Shown here: positions 17,174 through 26,824 of the stretch, piece by piece | Numbering within the stretch: position 1 is the first letter of the stretch | How the letters are laid out: each line of letters starts with the position of its first letter | From: Bacillota bacterium | Lineage (GTDB): Bacteria; Bacillota_E; JAJZYS01; JAJYTV01 | Assembly (NCBI GenBank): GCA_021845645.1 | Contig: JAJZVM010000015.1 | Coordinates: 19,349-83,348, forward strand | Length of the DNA stretch: 64,000 nt | Direction of reading: 5' to 3' | Made by a program: the position numbers and the translations under genes | The notes under the pieces: generated by a model | What the model saw: only the letters and a program-made list of their open reading frames with translations | Database searches by the model: none | What the model was told of the DNA's origin: nothing

Positions 17174-17533
17174 TCAGGCGCGGAAGTCGGGGCGGTCCAG
17201 GATGCGCAGCCATGTGCCGTCAGCCTGGCGCCGCGCCACCTGCGCCCGCGCGCCTGCCTCATCGGTCGCGCGGGTGGCGGTCAGCGCCAGATCGCCCATC
17301 ACCAGCGTCGTCAGCGGCGCCTCGAACTTGAACTGCGGCCGGTTCTTGACCATCTGCTCGAACAGGGCCTGGATCTTCTCGCGCCCGACGGTCACCTGTC
17401 CCGGCGGAAAGGCCATCATGGCGTCCGGCGCGTAGAGTAGCGCCATGCCTTCGGCGTCGCCCATGTTGGCGAACTCCACGAACAGCTGGGTCAGATCCTC
17501 GGGTCGAAAGGCCTGTCTCCTGCTCTCTCCCAT
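17174..17533 (-). CDS. SnoaL-like / SgcJ-EcaC (NTF2 fold) protein
   Basis: A 119-residue protein with the NTF2-like cone fold pattern: an N-terminal helix pair (LTQLFVEFANMGDAEGMALL), then YAPDAMMAFPPG, GREKIQALFEQM and C-terminal strands ending ADGTWLRILDRPDF. Members include polyketide cyclases, isomerases and many proteins of unknown function. ATG 17533 is chosen because GGAGGTG lies eight bases upstream; the longer frame has no coding character. It diverges from the broken MocR gene across about 200 bases. Confidence 0.75.
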   Translation of the reverse strand: MGESRRQAFRPEDLTQLFVEFANMGDAEGMALLYAPDAMMAFPPGQVTVGREKIQALFEQMVKNRPQFKFEAPLTTLVMGDLALTATRATDEAGARAQVARRQADGTWLRILDRPDFRA

Positions 17534-17732
17534 CCTGGAGCACCTCCCTGAACCTTGCGGTGCGCAGTCCGCCGCGCAGAGATACAGTCCCCCCGGCGCG
17601 CGCACCGACGCGGGTCGGGCCCAGCCGCGGCCCGTGCACGCGAAGGAGCCGCAGGCTGACCAGATCTCTCCGCGGCGACCTGCTCTCCTTCTACCTTGAG
17701 CGACATCGGGACCTGTGTTAAGACCCATATCG

Positions 17733-18980
17733 ATGAGTTTTGACGAGGCCAGTTGGCTGCATGTCGAACGTCGCCAGCGCGAGACGCTGCATGCTGCCGT
17801 CGAGCGCACGCTACGCGATGCCATCGGCGCGGGCGCGCTGCGCGCCGGGACGCGCCTGCCCTCGTCGCGCGAGCTGGCGGCCCGGCTGGCCGTGTCGCGC
17901 GGCGTGGTCTCCGAGGCCTACGCGCGCCTTGCCGCCCAGGGATTTCTCGTGGTCCCCGCGAAGGCGGCGCCGATCGTGGCCGAGGTGCGCTGCGCCTCGG
18001 CGGCCCCGGCCCCTGCGGCGTCGCCGCCCTGGCGTCCCCGGTACGACTTCGCCGCAGGCACACCGGACGTCACCCTGTTTCCCGCGGGCCGCTGGCTCGC
18101 TGGGCTGCGAACGGTGATTTCGACCGCATTGCCTGGTTCCTTCGACTATCCGGACCCGCGTGGCGAGGCGGTGCTGCGCGAGGCGCTCGCCGACGACCTC
18201 GGACGGACGCGCGGCGCCGTCGTCGATCCCGAGCAGGTGGTCGTGCAGGGGGCCGCGCAGGGCATCGACCTCCTGGCTCGCATCCTGTCCGCGCGCGGCG
18301 CCAAGGCGGTCCACGTTGACGATCCGGGTCTGCCCAGCCAGTGGCGGCAGTTCGAGGCGCATGGGCTCGATGTGCTCGGCCAGCCCGTCGATGAGGATGG
18401 ACTGGTCGTGGACGGTCTCCATGGCGACGCCGTCCTGACGACGCCGGCGCACCAGTTCCCGACAGGTGCTGTCCTGAGTGCCGAGCGGCGTCGCGCCCTG
18501 CTCGAGTGGGCCCGCAGGCGCGGCGCTCTCGTGATCGAAGACGACTACGACGCGGAGTTCCGCTACGATCAGGCGTCGGTGCGCGCCCTGCAGGGACTCG
18601 ACCCCGCGAGCGTCGCCTACGTCGGCACCGTCTCGAAGACCCTCGTGCCCGCGCTGCGCCTCGGGTGGGGCGTCCTGCCGAGGGGCATCATGGCAGAGGC
18701 GCACGCATCAAGCGTCTCCTTGACGCCGGATCGCCGCCTCTCGAGCAGCGCACGTTCGCCCTCATGCTCCGCAGCGGCGAATACGAGCGCCACCTGCGCC
18801 GCGTGCGCGGCGTCTACCGGCGCAGGCACGACCGGGTGATCCGCGCCCTGCGTGACCTCCTGCCAGGACTCGCCGTGCGGGGCATCGCAGCGGGCCTGCA
18901 CGTGCTGCTGCGCCTGCCGCGGGGTGCGGACGACGCCCAGGTGGTGCAGGCCCGGCCGCCGCACCTCGCACCTTGGAATA
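17733..18980 (+). pseudogene. MocR/PdxR family regulator (GntR wHTH plus aminotransferase-like domain), frameshifted and truncated
   Basis: The N-terminal GntR winged helix is intact (GTRLPSSRELAARLAVSRGV). It is followed by a class I aminotransferase-like domain with the PLP-lysine motif GTVSKTLVPALRLGWG. At about 18700 the frame must change from that of position 17733 to the -1 frame to continue as IKRLLDAGSPPLEQ and GLHVLLRLPRG. Similarity stops near 18970, short of the family's normal end, and a methyltransferase gene starts 70 bases later. MocR regulators often control vitamin B6 or amino acid genes. This copy is very probably inactive unless the frameshift is a sequencing error. Confidence 0.8.
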
Positions 18981-19049
18981 GCGGCCATACAGACTTGCGA
19001 TGTCGCGGGGGCCGGCAGCCTGCTACGCTCGTCCCAGGGAGGGATCGCG

Positions 19050-19802
19050 TTGCCGAACGATGTGCAGGACTTCTTCTCACGCCACGCCGCGGGGTACACC
19101 ACGAGCCAGAGCCACAAGGCAGGACAGGACCTCGCCCTGCTGACGGACCTCTTGCACCCGGGTCCCACGGACCGCCTGGTCGACATCGCCGCGGGCACCG
19201 GCCACACGGCGCTGCATCTGCGCGGCGAGATCGCGGATGCCGTCCTTGTCGACTTCACCCCGGAAATGCTCGCCGAGGCCAGAAAGCTCGCCGAGGGGCG
19301 GGGACTCGCCATCACCACCCTGGTGGCCGATGCGGTGGCGATCCCGCTGCCCGACGCCTCCTTCACGCTGGCGACCTGCCGCCGCGCCGCCCACCACTTT
19401 CCGGACGTCCCCGGATTCCTTGCGGAGGCGCACCGGCTGCTCGCCCCGGGCGGCAGGCTCGGCATCTCCGACATGACGGCGGATGATGCGGCGATCGGGC
19501 TCCTCAACAGCATCGAGCGCCTGCGGGACGCCTCGCATCGCTCGGCCCTGTCGCCGACCCAGTGGCGTCGGGCGGTGGAGGCGGCTGGCTTCCAGGTCGA
19601 GGCGCTCGAGATCGAGCGGGAGGATTACGCGCTCATGCGCTGGCTGGCCCCCGTGTCGCCGGAGGAAGTCGACTTCCCGGCCATCCGGGCAACCCTCGCA
19701 GCGGCGACGCCCGAAGAGCGGGACGCGCTCCAGATCCGCGAGGAATCCGACGGCCTCCATCTCGTCAAGTCGCGCACGGTCCTCGTCGCGCTCCGCGGCT
19801 GA
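19050..19802 (+). CDS. Class I SAM-dependent methyltransferase
   Basis: A 250-residue methyltransferase of the Methyltransf_11/UbiE-like type. The SAM motif I is VDIAAGTGHTALHL (about residue 39), followed by DFTPEMLAEA and LVADAVAIPLPDASF. In the post-motif the family's usual Ala-Leu-His appears as CRRAAHHFPD. The start is TTG 19050, with GGGAGGGAT upstream. The acceptor is unknown. It directly follows the MocR remnant and may have replaced its 3' end. Confidence 0.82.
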   Translation: MPNDVQDFFSRHAAGYTTSQSHKAGQDLALLTDLLHPGPTDRLVDIAAGTGHTALHLRGEIADAVLVDFTPEMLAEARKLAEGRGLAITTLVADAVAIPLPDASFTLATCRRAAHHFPDVPGFLAEAHRLLAPGGRLGISDMTADDAAIGLLNSIERLRDASHRSALSPTQWRRAVEAAGFQVEALEIEREDYALMRWLAPVSPEEVDFPAIRATLAAATPEERDALQIREESDGLHLVKSRTVLVALRG

Positions 19803-20096
19803 ACGCCGCCAGGCCATCGCCGCTCCCGCCAGGGCCTGGGCGGGGCGGAGGACGGCTCACCATGGGCGAGGGGGAATGTCCGCCCGATCTGCACCTGCTG
19901 CTAGCCCTCGGCTAAGCGGCATAGACTCGGTAGCACCGACGTGAGGGTTGGCCGCCTGCCTCCGGCTCCCTTGGGATGCCGGAGGCGGAGCTTTACCGGG
20001 GCCCGGGTCTCGCAGCGGCCGCGGGCCCTGCCCGGCCGCCGGCCATCCGGCCGTCGCGAGGGCTGCGGCTACCGGGTCGGCCGAAGGGAGGGCGCC
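19803..20096 (+). promoter_or_regulatory. Structured leader upstream of feoABC
   Basis: A 294-base intergenic stretch. A perfect 9-bp inverted repeat GCCTCCGGC/GCCGGAGGC (19959-19967 and 19979-19987) lies about 110 bases before feoA, followed by further GC palindromes (GGGCCCG, CGGGCCC). No Fur box or known riboswitch pattern was recognised. It may be a terminator or attenuator for the feo transcript. Confidence 0.35.
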
Positions 20097-20336
20097 ATGG
20101 CCTGCACCTTGCGGCTGTCGCAACTGCCCGCGGGAAGCCGGGCCGAGGTCCGGGCGATCTCGGGTCATGCCATGTTTCGCAGCCGCATGCTTGCGCTTGG
20201 CATCACGCCGGGCAGTCCGGTGCGCGTGATCCGCCAGATGCCGCTGGGCGGGCCGCTCGAGATCGAGGTGCGCGGCACGACGGTCGCCCTGCGCCTGCGC
20301 GATGCCGACCAGATCACGGTCAGGCTGCACGCCTGA
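20097..20336 (+). CDS. feoA: Ferrous iron transport protein A
   Basis: A 79-residue SH3-like FeoA domain: LSQLPAGSRAEVRAI, HAMFRSRMLALGITPGSPV and RVIRQMPLGGPLEIEVRG. This is the normal small size for the family. FeoA binds FeoB and supports Fe(II) uptake. ATG 20097 follows GAAGGGAGG. It is first in the feoA-feoB-feoC operon, 37 bases before feoB. Confidence 0.92.
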   Translation: MACTLRLSQLPAGSRAEVRAISGHAMFRSRMLALGITPGSPVRVIRQMPLGGPLEIEVRGTTVALRLRDADQITVRLHA

Positions 20337-20373
20337 AGATCAGGGCGTTGTCTCTTGGATGGGAGGGCTGACG

Positions 20374-22461
20374 ATGCGCGCCGCGCTCGTGGGGAACCCG
20401 AACGTCGGCAAGACCACGCTCTTCAACGCCCTCACCGGCGCACACCAGGAGGTCGCCAACTGGCCGGGCACCACGGTCGACTACGCCACCGGCCAGGTAG
20501 GGCGGCAGGGAGCGGGAGAGGCGATCGAGCTCGTCGACCTGCCGGGAACGTACGCCCTCAGGGCCTACTCCCAGGAGGAGCGGATCACCCAGTCCTTTCT
20601 CCTGCATGAACACCCCGACGCGGTGATCGTCGTCGTCGACGCGTCGCGGCTGGAGCGTAACCTCTACCTCGCCCTGGACCTGATCGCGTTCACGCCGCGG
20701 GTCGTCGTGGCCCTCAACATGATGGACGCGGCGAAGCGGGACGGGCTTGAGGTCGACGCGGGGCAGATGTCCGAGCTGCTCGGCGTCCCGGTGGTGCCGA
20801 CCATCGCCGCGAGGGGGGCAGGGCTCACGAGCCTGCTTGCCCGGGTGCGCGAGGCGGCCCGCAGGTCGCAGGGGGCGGAACCCGCCATTCCCTACCCGGA
20901 GCGTCTGCGCAGGGAACTCGTCGCGCCGCTTGAGGCGCGGGTCGCCGCGCTCGGGCCGGGCGTGGCGCATCCGCCTGCCTGGGTCGCCCTGGAGCTGCTC
21001 CAGGGCGACGACGAGCTCAGGCGCAGCCTCATGAGGCTGCCCGGCGGGCGGCAGGTCGTCGAGGCTGCGCACCAGTCGGCCGCGCGCTACGCCCTCGGTG
21101 GCGCGCACGTCCGGCGCGGCGCCGCAGGAGGCGGTCCTCCGGCGCGGGACGCGGCGGCCCCCGCGCCGGAGGAGGAGATCGCACTTCTCGTCGCCGACAG
21201 CCGGTACGCCTTCATCGCGCAGCTGCTTGCGGCGTGCACCCGCCGGCGGCTCTGGCGCAGGGACGTGACGGAGCGCCTGGACGGTCTCCTGCTGCACCCC
21301 TTCTGGGGATATGTGATCATGGCCTCCGTCTTCTCAGCCGGCTTCTGGCTCGCCTTCGTGGCGAGCGCCCCGCTTTCCCTGCGCGTGGACCGTGCACTCG
21401 TCGCGCTGGGCGGCGCCGCGGCGGGGCAGCTCCGGCTCTGGGCCGCACCGGCCTTCCTGCGCAGCCTTGTCCTGCAGGGACTCTTTCCAGGCGTTGGCGC
21501 CGTGCTGTCGTTCGTGCCCTACATGGCGGTCTTCTTCGCCGTCTACCAGGTTCTGCAGGACACGGGCTACATGGCGCGCGCATCCCTGCTCGTCGATCGC
21601 TTCATGCAGCTCATCGGCCTGCACGGCAAGGGGTTCTTCGCGCTCGTCTCCGCCTATGGCTGCAATGTGCCGGCCATGACGGCGACGCGCGTCATGGAGA
21701 ACCCCAGGGACCGGCTCCTCGCCAACCTCGTGATCCCCTTCATACCCTGCAACGCGCGGCTCGGCGTCATGGCGGTGATGACGGCGGCCTTCTTCCCGGG
21801 AGCGCAGGGCGCCTTCGCCATGATCGGCCTCATCCTGATCAGCCTCGCGACGCTCGTGGGCGTCACGGCCCTCTACCGCAGGACACTGCTGCCGTCGGAC
21901 CCTACGCCGCTCGTGCTCGAGCTGCCGCGCTACCACTGGCCGTCCTCGCGGAGCGTCCTGCTGGCGACATGGCATCGCGTCTGGCTGTTTCTCAGCCGGA
22001 TCTGGTGGTTTCTGATCTGGGCGACCATCGCGATCTGGGCCCTGACGTACTTCCCGGCGGGACAGCCGCTCAGCCGCTCCTGGGCCGGCGCGATCGGCCG
22101 GGTGCTCCACGACCTCGTGGGACGGCACTACGGCTTCGACTGGCGGCTGATGATCGCGATCCTCTTCGGCTTCGTGGCGAAGGAGACGACGCTCTCCACG
22201 CTTGGCGTGCTGTTTGGCTCGACGTCCGGCTACCTCTCGCTGACGCATGCCCTCAGGCAGGCGATGACGCCGCTCGCCGCCTTCACGTACCTCGTCGTGT
22301 ACATGCTCTATGTGCCGTGCCTGTCCACCGTCGTGCAGATGCGGCGCGAGAGCGGCGGCTGGCGGTGGGCCGCACTGGGCGTGACGGTCAACGTGGCGGT
22401 CGCCTTCGCGTTGGGCCTGCTGGTGGAGAAGGCGGGAGCGTTCATGGACGTCCGGCTGTGA
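20374..22461 (+). CDS. feoB: Ferrous iron transporter FeoB
   Basis: A 695-residue Fe(II) permease. The N-terminal G domain has GNPNVGKTTLFN, NWPGTTVD, DLPGTYALRAYS and NMMDAAKR. A helical spacer (about residues 165-300) follows, then the membrane domain with Gate motifs (FIPCNARLGVMAVMTAAFFP, GCNVPAMTATRVMENPRDR). The length is near the family norm. ATG 20374 follows GGGAGGG. Loss of the usual upstream regulator cannot be judged here. It acts with FeoA and FeoC in the cytoplasmic membrane. Confidence 0.95.
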   Translation: MRAALVGNPNVGKTTLFNALTGAHQEVANWPGTTVDYATGQVGRQGAGEAIELVDLPGTYALRAYSQEERITQSFLLHEHPDAVIVVVDASRLERNLYLALDLIAFTPRVVVALNMMDAAKRDGLEVDAGQMSELLGVPVVPTIAARGAGLTSLLARVREAARRSQGAEPAIPYPERLRRELVAPLEARVAALGPGVAHPPAWVALELLQGDDELRRSLMRLPGGRQVVEAAHQSAARYALGGAHVRRGAAGGGPPARDAAAPAPEEEIALLVADSRYAFIAQLLAACTRRRLWRRDVTERLDGLLLHPFWGYVIMASVFSAGFWLAFVASAPLSLRVDRALVALGGAAAGQLRLWAAPAFLRSLVLQGLFPGVGAVLSFVPYMAVFFAVYQVLQDTGYMARASLLVDRFMQLIGLHGKGFFALVSAYGCNVPAMTATRVMENPRDRLLANLVIPFIPCNARLGVMAVMTAAFFPGAQGAFAMIGLILISLATLVGVTALYRRTLLPSDPTPLVLELPRYHWPSSRSVLLATWHRVWLFLSRIWWFLIWATIAIWALTYFPAGQPLSRSWAGAIGRVLHDLVGRHYGFDWRLMIAILFGFVAKETTLSTLGVLFGSTSGYLSLTHALRQAMTPLAAFTYLVVYMLYVPCLSTVVQMRRESGGWRWAALGVTVNVAVAFALGLLVEKAGAFMDVRL

Positions 22462-22475
22462 GAGGAGTCCGACCG

Positions 22476-22709
22476 GTGCTTCGTCAGATCGAGGAGGCCC
22501 TTAGGGAGCAGGATCTCTGGACGCTGCAGGGACTGGCCGCGCGCCTGGGTGCCCGACCTGAACTCGTGCGCGCGGGCCTGCGGCACCTGGTGCGGCTGGG
22601 CCGCCTGCCGGCAGGTGCCCTGGTGCAGTTCGGCGCTTGCGGGATCCCGTCCGCCTGCAGCGGCTGCGCGCTCGCCGAGGCCTGCAGCGCCCCCCATCAG
22701 CCGTCCTGA
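22476..22709 (+). CDS. feoC: FeoC-like [4Fe-4S] winged-helix regulator
   Basis: A 77-residue protein with a small winged helix (LRQIEEALREQDLWTLQGLA) and a C-terminal cysteine cluster CGIPSACSGCALAEAC (Cys-x5-Cys-x2-Cys-x5-Cys) that would hold an iron-sulfur cluster. FeoC proteins bind FeoB and are thought to adjust it to iron or oxygen. GTG 22476 is 15 bases after feoB, with GAGAGGAG upstream. Confidence 0.85.
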   Translation: MLRQIEEALREQDLWTLQGLAARLGARPELVRAGLRHLVRLGRLPAGALVQFGACGIPSACSGCALAEACSAPHQPS

Positions 22710-23065
22710 CCTTGGCTCGGGGCCGGCCGCGACGGCAGGCTTGGCCCGGGAGGAAGACGGCTGCGCGTGCGTGCGGGCTTCGTCGCGATGCCCACCATGC
22801 GCGGCGACGCCTCACCCACGCGGGCGGCCGAGTGGCGTCACGCGCGTCCCGGACGGCACGATCCGCTGCCGCCGCAGGCATGTCGCGCGACCCGCCGTCC
22901 AGGAACTCTGGCCCGAATGGACAGGCGTGCAGCCTGAGTTGCGCATGCGGCCTGGACAACCGGACAGAGGCGGATGCGCCACCCTGAACCGCCTGTCCCG
23001 ATGTGATGCGGGCGGCGGTGTGGTAAAAGTAATCTGGCCATCACTCTGAACCGTGGAGGTCACGT
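22710..23065. other. Intergenic stretch before fchA with a strong hairpin
   Basis: About 355 bases without a gene. An imperfect stem pairs GGAC..AGGCGG with CCGCCT..GTCC at 22962-22997, about 70 bases before fchA. It does not match the ZTP or THF riboswitch patterns I know. The T/A-rich patch GGTAAAAGTAATCT at about 23021 could hold a promoter -10. Confidence 0.35.
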
Positions 23066-23692
23066 ATGATCACGGACGACCGCTGCACAGATTTCTTGAC
23101 CGTCCTGGCTTCCGCCGCCCCGGTGCCGGGCGGCGGGGGTGCCTCCGCCTTCGTCGGCGCGATGGGGACGGCGCTCGGCTGCATGGTGGCGAATCTCACG
23201 CTCGGCAAGAAGAAGTACGCCGACGTCCAGGAAGACATCCAGCGCATCATCGGCCAGGCGGAGGACCTCAGGCAGAAGCTCACCGCGCTCGTGGAGAAGG
23301 ACGCCGAGGTCTTCGAGCCGCTCTCGAAGGCGTACGGCCTGCCCAAGGAGACGGAAGAGCAGCAGCGCTACAAGGCGGTGACGCTCGAGCAGACGCTCAA
23401 GGCCGCCTCCGGCGTCCCCTACGAGATCATGGAGCGGGCCATGGAAGCCATGGACCTGCACGCGGAACTCGCGACCAAGGGCACGAGGATCGCCGTGAGC
23501 GACGTCGGGGTCGGCGTGCAGTTCTGCAAGGCCGCCCTGATGGGCGCCAGCCTCAACGTCTACATCAACACGAAGCTGATGAAGGACAGGGCGTACGCGG
23601 ACGACCTGAACCGCAAGGTCGAGGCCATGCTGGCCGAGGGCATGGCCAAGGCCGACCGGATCTACCGGGAAGTGGAGGCTTCACTGAAGTGA
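23066..23692 (+). CDS. fchA: Methenyltetrahydrofolate cyclohydrolase (FTCD cyclodeaminase family)
   Basis: A 208-residue all-helical protein of the formiminotransferase-cyclodeaminase family: FLTVLASAAPVPGGGGASAF, VANLTLGKKKYADV and the C-terminal DVGVGVQFCKAALMGASLNV. Stand-alone members (FchA) act as methenyl-THF cyclohydrolase or cyclodeaminase in one-carbon metabolism of anaerobes and acetogens. GTGGAGG precedes ATG 23066. Its stop overlaps the folD start by four bases. The folD partner lacks the cyclohydrolase lysine, so FchA probably carries that step. Confidence 0.9.
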   Translation: MITDDRCTDFLTVLASAAPVPGGGGASAFVGAMGTALGCMVANLTLGKKKYADVQEDIQRIIGQAEDLRQKLTALVEKDAEVFEPLSKAYGLPKETEEQQRYKAVTLEQTLKAASGVPYEIMERAMEAMDLHAELATKGTRIAVSDVGVGVQFCKAALMGASLNVYINTKLMKDRAYADDLNRKVEAMLAEGMAKADRIYREVEASLK

Positions 23693-24549
23693 CTGTCACG
23701 ATGAAGGGATCCGATGTGGCCGCGGCCATGAAGGAGGAGCTCCTGGCCGAGGTCGAGCGGCTCGGCCGCCACGGCATCGTGCCGACCCTCGGCATCGTCC
23801 GGGTCGGGGCCAGACCGGACGACCTGGCGTACGAGCGGGGGGCCACCAAGAAGCTCGAGGGCGTCGGCATGCGCTGCCAGGTGTTCGAGTTCCCCGAGAC
23901 CGTGAGCCAGGCGGACTTCGAGCGGGCGTTCGCGGCCGTCAACGAGAATCCCGAGATCCACGGCATCCTGCTGTTCCGGCCCCTGCCGAAGCACCTGGAC
24001 GAGGAAGCCGTCAAGAAGATCATCCACCCCTCCAAGGACATCGACTGCATGGCTGCGCCCAATATCGCCAAGGTCTTCTCCGGCGACGAGACCGGCTTCG
24101 CGCCGTGCACGCCGGAGGCCGTGATGCGGGTGCTGCGGCACTACGGCGTCGACGTGCAGGGCAAGCGCGTCACCGTCGTCGGCAGGAGCATGGTGGTCGG
24201 GAAGCCGCTCACCATGCTGCTCATCAAGCAGAACGCGACCGTCACGGTGTGCCACACCAGGACGAAGAACCTGCCCGAGACCTGCCGCGAGGCGGAGATC
24301 CTGATCGCGGCCGCGGGCAAGGCCAAGATGATCAAGGGGGACTTCGTCGCGGAGGGCGCCACGGTCATCGACGTCGGCATCAACGTGGACGACGAAGGCA
24401 AGCTCTGCGGCGACGTGGACTTCGCCGCCGTCGCCCCGCGGGCCGGCTACATCACGCCGGTGCCGGGCGGTGTCGGGGCTGTGACGTCCTCCGTGCTGGC
24501 GGAGCACGTGGCGCGCGCCGCGAGGTACCTGCACGGCCTGGAGGACTGA
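23689..24549 (+). CDS. folD: Methylenetetrahydrofolate dehydrogenase (FolD) lacking the cyclohydrolase lysine
   Basis: A 286-residue FolD-family protein. The conserved Tyr-x-x-x-Lys motif of bifunctional enzymes is Tyr48-Glu-Arg-Gly-Ala52 here (YERGATKK), so the general Lys of the cyclohydrolase reaction is replaced by Ala. The folate region GILLFRPLPKHL, the NADP motif VVGRSMVVGKPL and PGGVGAVTSSVL are present. It should oxidise methylene-THF but may not hydrolyse methenyl-THF. The start is GTG 23689, overlapping the fchA stop; ATG 23701 is possible but has no ribosome site. Confidence 0.88.
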   Translation: MTVTMKGSDVAAAMKEELLAEVERLGRHGIVPTLGIVRVGARPDDLAYERGATKKLEGVGMRCQVFEFPETVSQADFERAFAAVNENPEIHGILLFRPLPKHLDEEAVKKIIHPSKDIDCMAAPNIAKVFSGDETGFAPCTPEAVMRVLRHYGVDVQGKRVTVVGRSMVVGKPLTMLLIKQNATVTVCHTRTKNLPETCREAEILIAAAGKAKMIKGDFVAEGATVIDVGINVDDEGKLCGDVDFAAVAPRAGYITPVPGGVGAVTSSVLAEHVARAARYLHGLED

Positions 24550-24568
24550 GAGCGGCCCGCAAGGAGCC

Positions 24569-24603
24569 GCGCCTTTGCGGGGAAGGGCTCCCCGCGGAGG
24601 CGC
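24569..24603 (+). terminator. 14-bp hairpin after folD
   Basis: GCGCCTTTGCGGGG pairs with CCCCGCGGAGGCGC (two G-U pairs) around a 7-base loop, 20 bases past the folD stop. It has no T run. Confidence 0.6.
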
Positions 24604-24945
24604 GGTGGGCGTCGTCGCGCGCCCTTGGATCGCATGGACGACCAGGCGGCGGACCCCGCGTGATGGCCGGTCCCTGCCGCCGCGCGCGTCTGCTGGCTGG
24701 ATGCGGCGCCGTCCGTTACTGGTCTCTGCCAGGTTTGTGCTGGTGACAGGATTAATGCCAGATGATGAGATGGTCAGATGCAATATGTCACGCTGATCGC
24801 CATTCAGCGGGTCACATGCCAACCAAATGGGCTAGCCATATGTACAAATAGCATGCTCGGTATGGACAATCGGACCAATTTGGAGGCAAAATCATTACGA
24901 TCCATTTAATATTCCCATGCGGCGGAGCCTGGGGGGAGCACCGGC
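24604..24945. other. Intergenic stretch before the chemotaxis receptor
   Basis: About 340 bases, distinctly richer in A and T than the surroundings from 24720 on. No gene, known riboswitch or clear operator was recognised. The final bases carry GGGGGAG, the ribosome site of the receptor gene. Confidence 0.4.
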
Positions 24946-26811
24946 GTGCTTAGGACGTTTGGGCAGAAGATCATGGCCACGGCGATCGGAGCCTCGCTCA
25001 TCATCGCGCTCTTCGCGGTCAGCGGGTTCGTGATCCTGGGCATCGTGGGGAGCGACGCGGCCCAGATCATCGCCTACAACAAGGCTGCCGCCACGATCGC
25101 CGACATGCGTGCCAATTTCTATGAACTTCGCGGCGCCGCGAAGCTGTACGCGCTGGGCAGCGACCAGGCGGTGAACATGAGCCTCTACCGCAGCGACACG
25201 AGCCAGTTCGCGCAGGACGTACAGGCGGTGCAGGCGTTGCACCTCGGCAGGGTGACCCGGGACGTGCGGCAGATCGTGGCGCAGCAGGACCGCTTCGTCG
25301 CCGACGTCGACGCTGGTATCGCGCAGATCCAGGCGGGCCGCGTCGCGGCGGGCCGCCGCCTCGTCTTCTCGAGCGCCGCGCCGTCCGCCGCCAGGGAGGA
25401 TCACCTGCTCGACCTCGCGACCGCCGACGCCACCGACAACAACTTCGTCGGTGTGGCGAGCCAGCGCCTGCTGCACCTCGCGCAGCTCATGCGCCTGCTG
25501 ACGGCGCTCGTCGGCATGGTGGCGATCGTCGTCGCGCTGCCGCTCGGGGTGTTCTTCGCGCGGTACGTGGCGTCACGGCTGGGGGCCGTCGTCACCGCCA
25601 TGGAGCGCGTCGGCAAGGGCGATCTATCGAGCGAGCCGCCGCGCTTCTCCGGAAGCGACGAGACCACGCGGCTCGGTGACGCGGCACGGGAGATGGTCGG
25701 CAACCTGCGCGAGCTGACGCGCCAGATGATCCGCAGCGCCACGGAGATCGCCGCCGGCAGCGAGTCGCTGCTGGGGGCGGCGCAGCGGTCGGACGAGGTC
25801 GTGCAGCAGGTGCGGGGGGCCGTCACGTCGGTGACGCAGGCCGCAGGACGACAGCAGGCCGGCATGCAGGAGGCTGCGCGCACGGTGCACGAGCTGCGCG
25901 TCGCGATCGAGCAGGTGGCCCGCGGCGCGCAGGAGCAGGCGATGCGCACCACCGACGTCTCCTCGGCCAGCGAGAATAGCGCGGGCCGCACCAAGGACAT
26001 GGCCGCGGCCCTGGCCACCGTCGAGGTCGTGGCGCAGGATGAGCTCCAGGCCGTCGCCTCCGGCGAGGCGACCGTGGCCGAGTCGGCGCAGGTCGAGACG
26101 GCGGTGGGCGAGAGCACGATGCGCGTGCGCGACCTGATGGTGGCGCTGGACCTGCAGGCGAAGCGCATCGCCGAAGTGACGAACCTGGTCGGCGACATCG
26201 CCGCCCAGACCAACCTTCTCGCCCTGAACGCGGCGATCGAGGCGGCGCGGGCGGGCGAGCACGGCAAGGGATTCGCCGTCGTGGCGGACGAGGTGCGCAC
26301 CCTTTCCGACAGGACCAAGGCGGCGGTCGCGGAGATCGACGGCCTCGTGGCCGACATCATCCGCTCGGCGGAGGAGACACGCGGGGCGGCCGAGGAGAGC
26401 GCCGGTCACGTGCAGCGCCTGGTCGCCACCGGCAGTGCGGTGCAGAGCGCCTTCACGCGCGTCGAGTCGGCGATCAACGCGGCGAGCGAGCAGCTTCGCC
26501 CTGCGCTCGCCCTGGCGCGCAGCGTCGACGAGCTGAGCGGCGCGATCGCGAAGACGATGGCCGACATCTCCGCCATCACCGAAGAGACGAGCGCCGCGGC
26601 GGAGGAGATGTCGGCGTCGGCCGGCTCGGTCGACGGCATCATCTCGCAGGTGGCGGACGGGTCCGAGGAGACCGCGCGCCAGGCGCAGCAGATCCTGGCC
26701 TCGCAGGACGCGCTCGGTGAGGCGATCGCGCACGTGCAGGCGACGGCGCGGTCGCTAAGCCTGGCCGGACAGGCGATGCAGCAGGCCCTGGCGCGCTTCA
26801 AGCTGAGCTGA
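24946..26811 (+). CDS. Methyl-accepting chemotaxis protein
   Basis: A 621-residue transmembrane receptor. The first membrane helix is at residues 10-35, an extracytoplasmic helical-bundle sensor at about 36-180 and a second helix at about 185-207 ([20 protein letters not shown]). A HAMP domain and a long signalling coiled coil follow. The CheA-contact tip is [20 protein letters not shown]. Methylation-helix repeats such as [13 protein letters not shown] are present. The start is GTG 24946. No CheA/CheW/flagellar genes are nearby, so this is a stand-alone receptor gene. The ligand is unknown. Confidence 0.92.
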   Translation: MLRTFGQKIMATAIGASLIIALFAVSGFVILGIVGSDAAQIIAYNKAAATIADMRANFYELRGAAKLYALGSDQAVNMSLYRSDTSQFAQDVQAVQALHLGRVTRDVRQIVAQQDRFVADVDAGIAQIQAGRVAAGRRLVFSSAAPSAAREDHLLDLATADATDNNFVGVASQRLLHLAQLMRLLTALVGMVAIVVALPLGVFFARYVASRLGAVVTAMERVGKGDLSSEPPRFSGSDETTRLGDAAREMVGNLRELTRQMIRSATEIAAGSESLLGAAQRSDEVVQQVRGAVTSVTQAAGRQQAGMQEAARTVHELRVAIEQVARGAQEQAMRTTDVSSASENSAGRTKDMAAALATVEVVAQDELQAVASGEATVAESAQVETAVGESTMRVRDLMVALDLQAKRIAEVTNLVGDIAAQTNLLALNAAIEAARAGEHGKGFAVVADEVRTLSDRTKAAVAEIDGLVADIIRSAEETRGAAEESAGHVQRLVATGSAVQSAFTRVESAINAASEQLRPALALARSVDELSGAIAKTMADISAITEETSAAAEEMSASAGSVDGIISQVADGSEETARQAQQILASQDALGEAIAHVQATARSLSLAGQAMQQALARFKLS

Positions 26812-26824
26812 TCTTGGACGCGAG

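Noticed and set aside
22962..22997. Hairpin before fchA as a ZTP or THF riboswitch
   Set aside because: The conserved sequence blocks of those classes are missing; only the stem is present.
24604..24945. Leader of the chemotaxis receptor as a c-di-GMP riboswitch
   Set aside because: No GEMM-type conserved motifs were found in this AT-richer stretch.
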